The translations under genes were made by a program, and so were the position numbers. A stretch of 55,972 bases of DNA from Olivibacter sp. XZL3 (lineage in GTDB: Bacteria > Bacteroidota > Bacteroidia > Sphingobacteriales > Sphingobacteriaceae): assembly GCF_004368405.1 (NCBI RefSeq), contig NZ_SBJH01000056.1, positions 1 to 55,972 of the forward strand, in the 5' to 3' direction. The notes beneath the pieces are model-generated. The model ran no database searches, was not told the origin of the DNA, and worked only from the letters and a program-made list of their open reading frames with translations. Shown here piece by piece: positions 55,601-55,972 of this stretch (positions are counted from its first letter, which is position 1; each line of letters starts with the position of its first letter).

Positions 55601-55744
55601 AACGGGCAGAACTTGCACACCTTTACAAAATATAGCGGTGTTGACCCCGCCGTAAACGCCATTGGTGATGATATTTTACGAGTGGATTATAATTCCTACC
55701 CGCTGACGCGAACATTTACGGCCGGAGTTAATGTACAGTTTTAG
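52646..55744 (+). CDS. SusC/RagA-family TonB-linked outer-membrane transporter
   Basis: 1032 residues. Signal peptide cut near LLAQE. Then the carboxypeptidase-like repeat domain (about 35-115: MRVNGKVSDQEGNPLSGVSV), the SusC linker STALDEIVVIGYGQ, the plug domain (LTGSVSSVKAEDL, VNVQQALQGRTPGVQIYQKS, ITGNNAPLYVIDGMPVNDAA, IASIEILKDASATAIYGSRG), and the barrel ending in PLTRTFTAGVNVQF. Imports oligosaccharides together with a SusD lipoprotein, powered by TonB. The divergent HTCS is its likely activator. The leader is about 390 bases and carries a hairpin and a small ORF. The susD usually found right after is absent in the visible 228 bases. Confidence 0.95.
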   Translation: MNQSTTRKRLIRSLPKWLLYFMLFTAPSQLLAQEMRVNGKVSDQEGNPLSGVSVLVKGTSIATMTDAKGLFLLVTNQANATLRFTYVGYQPQEQPLNGRSNVEITLVSESTALDEIVVIGYGQVAKSDLTGSVSSVKAEDLTKGANVNVQQALQGRTPGVQIYQKSGEPGAAMSVQIRGITSITGNNAPLYVIDGMPVNDAAAIGSPGVGGATNNPNNRTPLNALNPSDIASIEILKDASATAIYGSRGANGVVLITTKKGKEGKLTVTYDASYGQQQVAKTQRYMTGDEYTSAINGIIEEGQLNTSVYQPVEGTNHNTDWQGLLLRDASIQSHDISLSGGNTQTKYHISAGYFDQEGVMLNSSTKRYNARVNLETGEASKYNVGINLATAYIKDHYNANGVGINDNASALYMAQNYDPTAPAYDADGSYYRSPLMAPMDNPLAVINGQYSIGDTYRTFGNLYAEYFILPSLSAKARVGADINISQRNFWIDPSTLTGASYNGYADARDGKRTYYLLEGTLNYNKTFGEHSLSAVIGSTYERYTSSSLIANSRDFALPDLTYYSIGTGNALLNGVNNGAEENRLLSYLGRVNYSYAGKYLFTGSIRADGSARFGSEQRFGYFPSAALAWKIKQEEFLKNVGSLDDLKFRVSYGVTGNQPNINYLYFSTYAIGRTAVFDGERVSTIAPTRSANPFLQWESAHQFDVGLDFALLGSRLSGSVDYYNRRTSNLLYNIPQPLSSGFGGRTENVGSMRNTGIELALNGTIVDGQDFKLDANFNITTLKNRVLSLGQVEQFIGSGPGNIGQYSILKPGESMGSFYGYLVDGIWQEGDDFSLAQAGVRPGDLKYRDFDNNRVINADDRVVLGKSLPDFYYGFNTNFHYKSLALSIFFEGSKGAKMLNSSLADSYYAVDFRRNKLADLYLNRWTAANPSTEYPSFIPGDVQGTRPVTSKTVEDASYLRLQSVRLSYQFSLPESLFLQNITVFVNGQNLHTFTKYSGVDPAVNAIGDDILRVDYNSYPLTRTFTAGVNVQF

Positions 55745-55843
55745 ATCAGAAAAAAAGGAAAATATTGGTTTACAATAAGAAAATCAAGAAATGAAACCAT
55801 CATCGTTTATTCAAACCACACAGAGGGATGAATAAATCTGATA

Positions 55844-55862
55844 CCTGCCTACGGTAGGCAGG
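55844..55862. repeat. Palindrome CCTGCCTACGGTAGGCAGG after susC
   Basis: CCTGCC and GGCAGG arms around TACGGTA (near-perfect 19-bp palindrome), followed by GCTTTATT, 100 bases after the susC stop. It may serve as a weak terminator, or be one of the palindromic repeats common in Bacteroidota. Confidence 0.55.
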
Positions 55863-55919
55863 GCTTTATTACCATTTAAAAACAAATTATGTACAGATCG
55901 TTAGTTTGAAACTTTAAAA

Positions 55920-55967
55920 ATGAATACAAGGAAAAGCATCATGTTAAGAAGTGTTACTTTGGCATAA
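55920..55967 (+). CDS. Possible 15-codon ORF or broken susD start at the window edge
   Basis: ATG at 55920, with MNTRKSIMLRSVTLA then TAA. The basic then hydrophobic start resembles the beginning of a lipoprotein signal, as expected for susD at this place, but it stops early. It could be a leader peptide, a truncated susD, or chance. The window ends five bases later, so I cannot decide. Confidence 0.25.
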   Translation: MNTRKSIMLRSVTLA

Positions 55968-55972
55968 ATAGC

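Overview
The window looks like chromosomal DNA of a Bacteroidota species, most likely in or near Sphingobacteriaceae. The evidence is a SusC/RagA receptor with a divergent hybrid two-component regulator, a GH92 mannosidase, DUF4374, DUF2264 and DUF4268 proteins, lipoproteins, weak Shine-Dalgarno signals, and promoters of the Bacteroidota type (TTTG, about 20 bases, TAnnTTTG). I saw no tRNA, rRNA, CRISPR array, transposase or phage gene. The species is inferred from gene content only.

Layout. 1-6.6 kb: single genes (DinB-like protein, Tat-exported Gfo/Idh/MocA oxidoreductase, DUF4268 protein, seven-heme cytochrome c, beta-helix protein, YjbQ). 6.6-14 kb: an MFS exporter, an alanine/glycine:cation symporter and a large hybrid histidine kinase, bracketed by two inverted copies of a MITE-like element. 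14-24.9 kb: exported and membrane proteins (beta-helix lipoprotein, carboxylesterase, FMN reductase, sodium:solute symporter, sorbosone-dehydrogenase-like lipoprotein, a Wzc-like protein with a degenerate ATP site, DUF2264 protein). 24.9-25.0 kb: a candidate small RNA with its own promoter and terminator. 25.1-26.9 kb: an NmrA-like protein and a DUF4197 protein.

26.9-33.8 kb is a compact siderophore-use locus: an AraC regulator diverges from a TonB receptor, a DUF4374 lipoprotein, a periplasmic siderophore-binding protein and an IroE/Fes-like esterase. No inner-membrane permease, ATPase or PepSY reductase accompanies it, which suggests iron release by ester hydrolysis in the periplasm. 33.9-35.3 kb holds a CLC-type transporter whose leader matches the fluoride riboswitch closely, so the transporter is best read as a fluoride/proton antiporter. 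35.3-40.7 kb: GH92 mannosidase, membrane metallophosphoesterase, CPBP protease and a SUFU-domain protein.

40.8-47.6 kb is a complete seven-gene Mrp/Mnh sodium/proton antiporter operon (A to G, minus strand) followed by a FUSC membrane gene that appears frameshifted. 47.7-48.0 kb is a dense cluster of inverted repeats. 48.0-55.7 kb is the start of a polysaccharide-utilisation locus: a hybrid two-component regulator and a divergent susC with a long leader that carries a hairpin and a 27-codon small ORF. The expected susD is not seen before the window ends.
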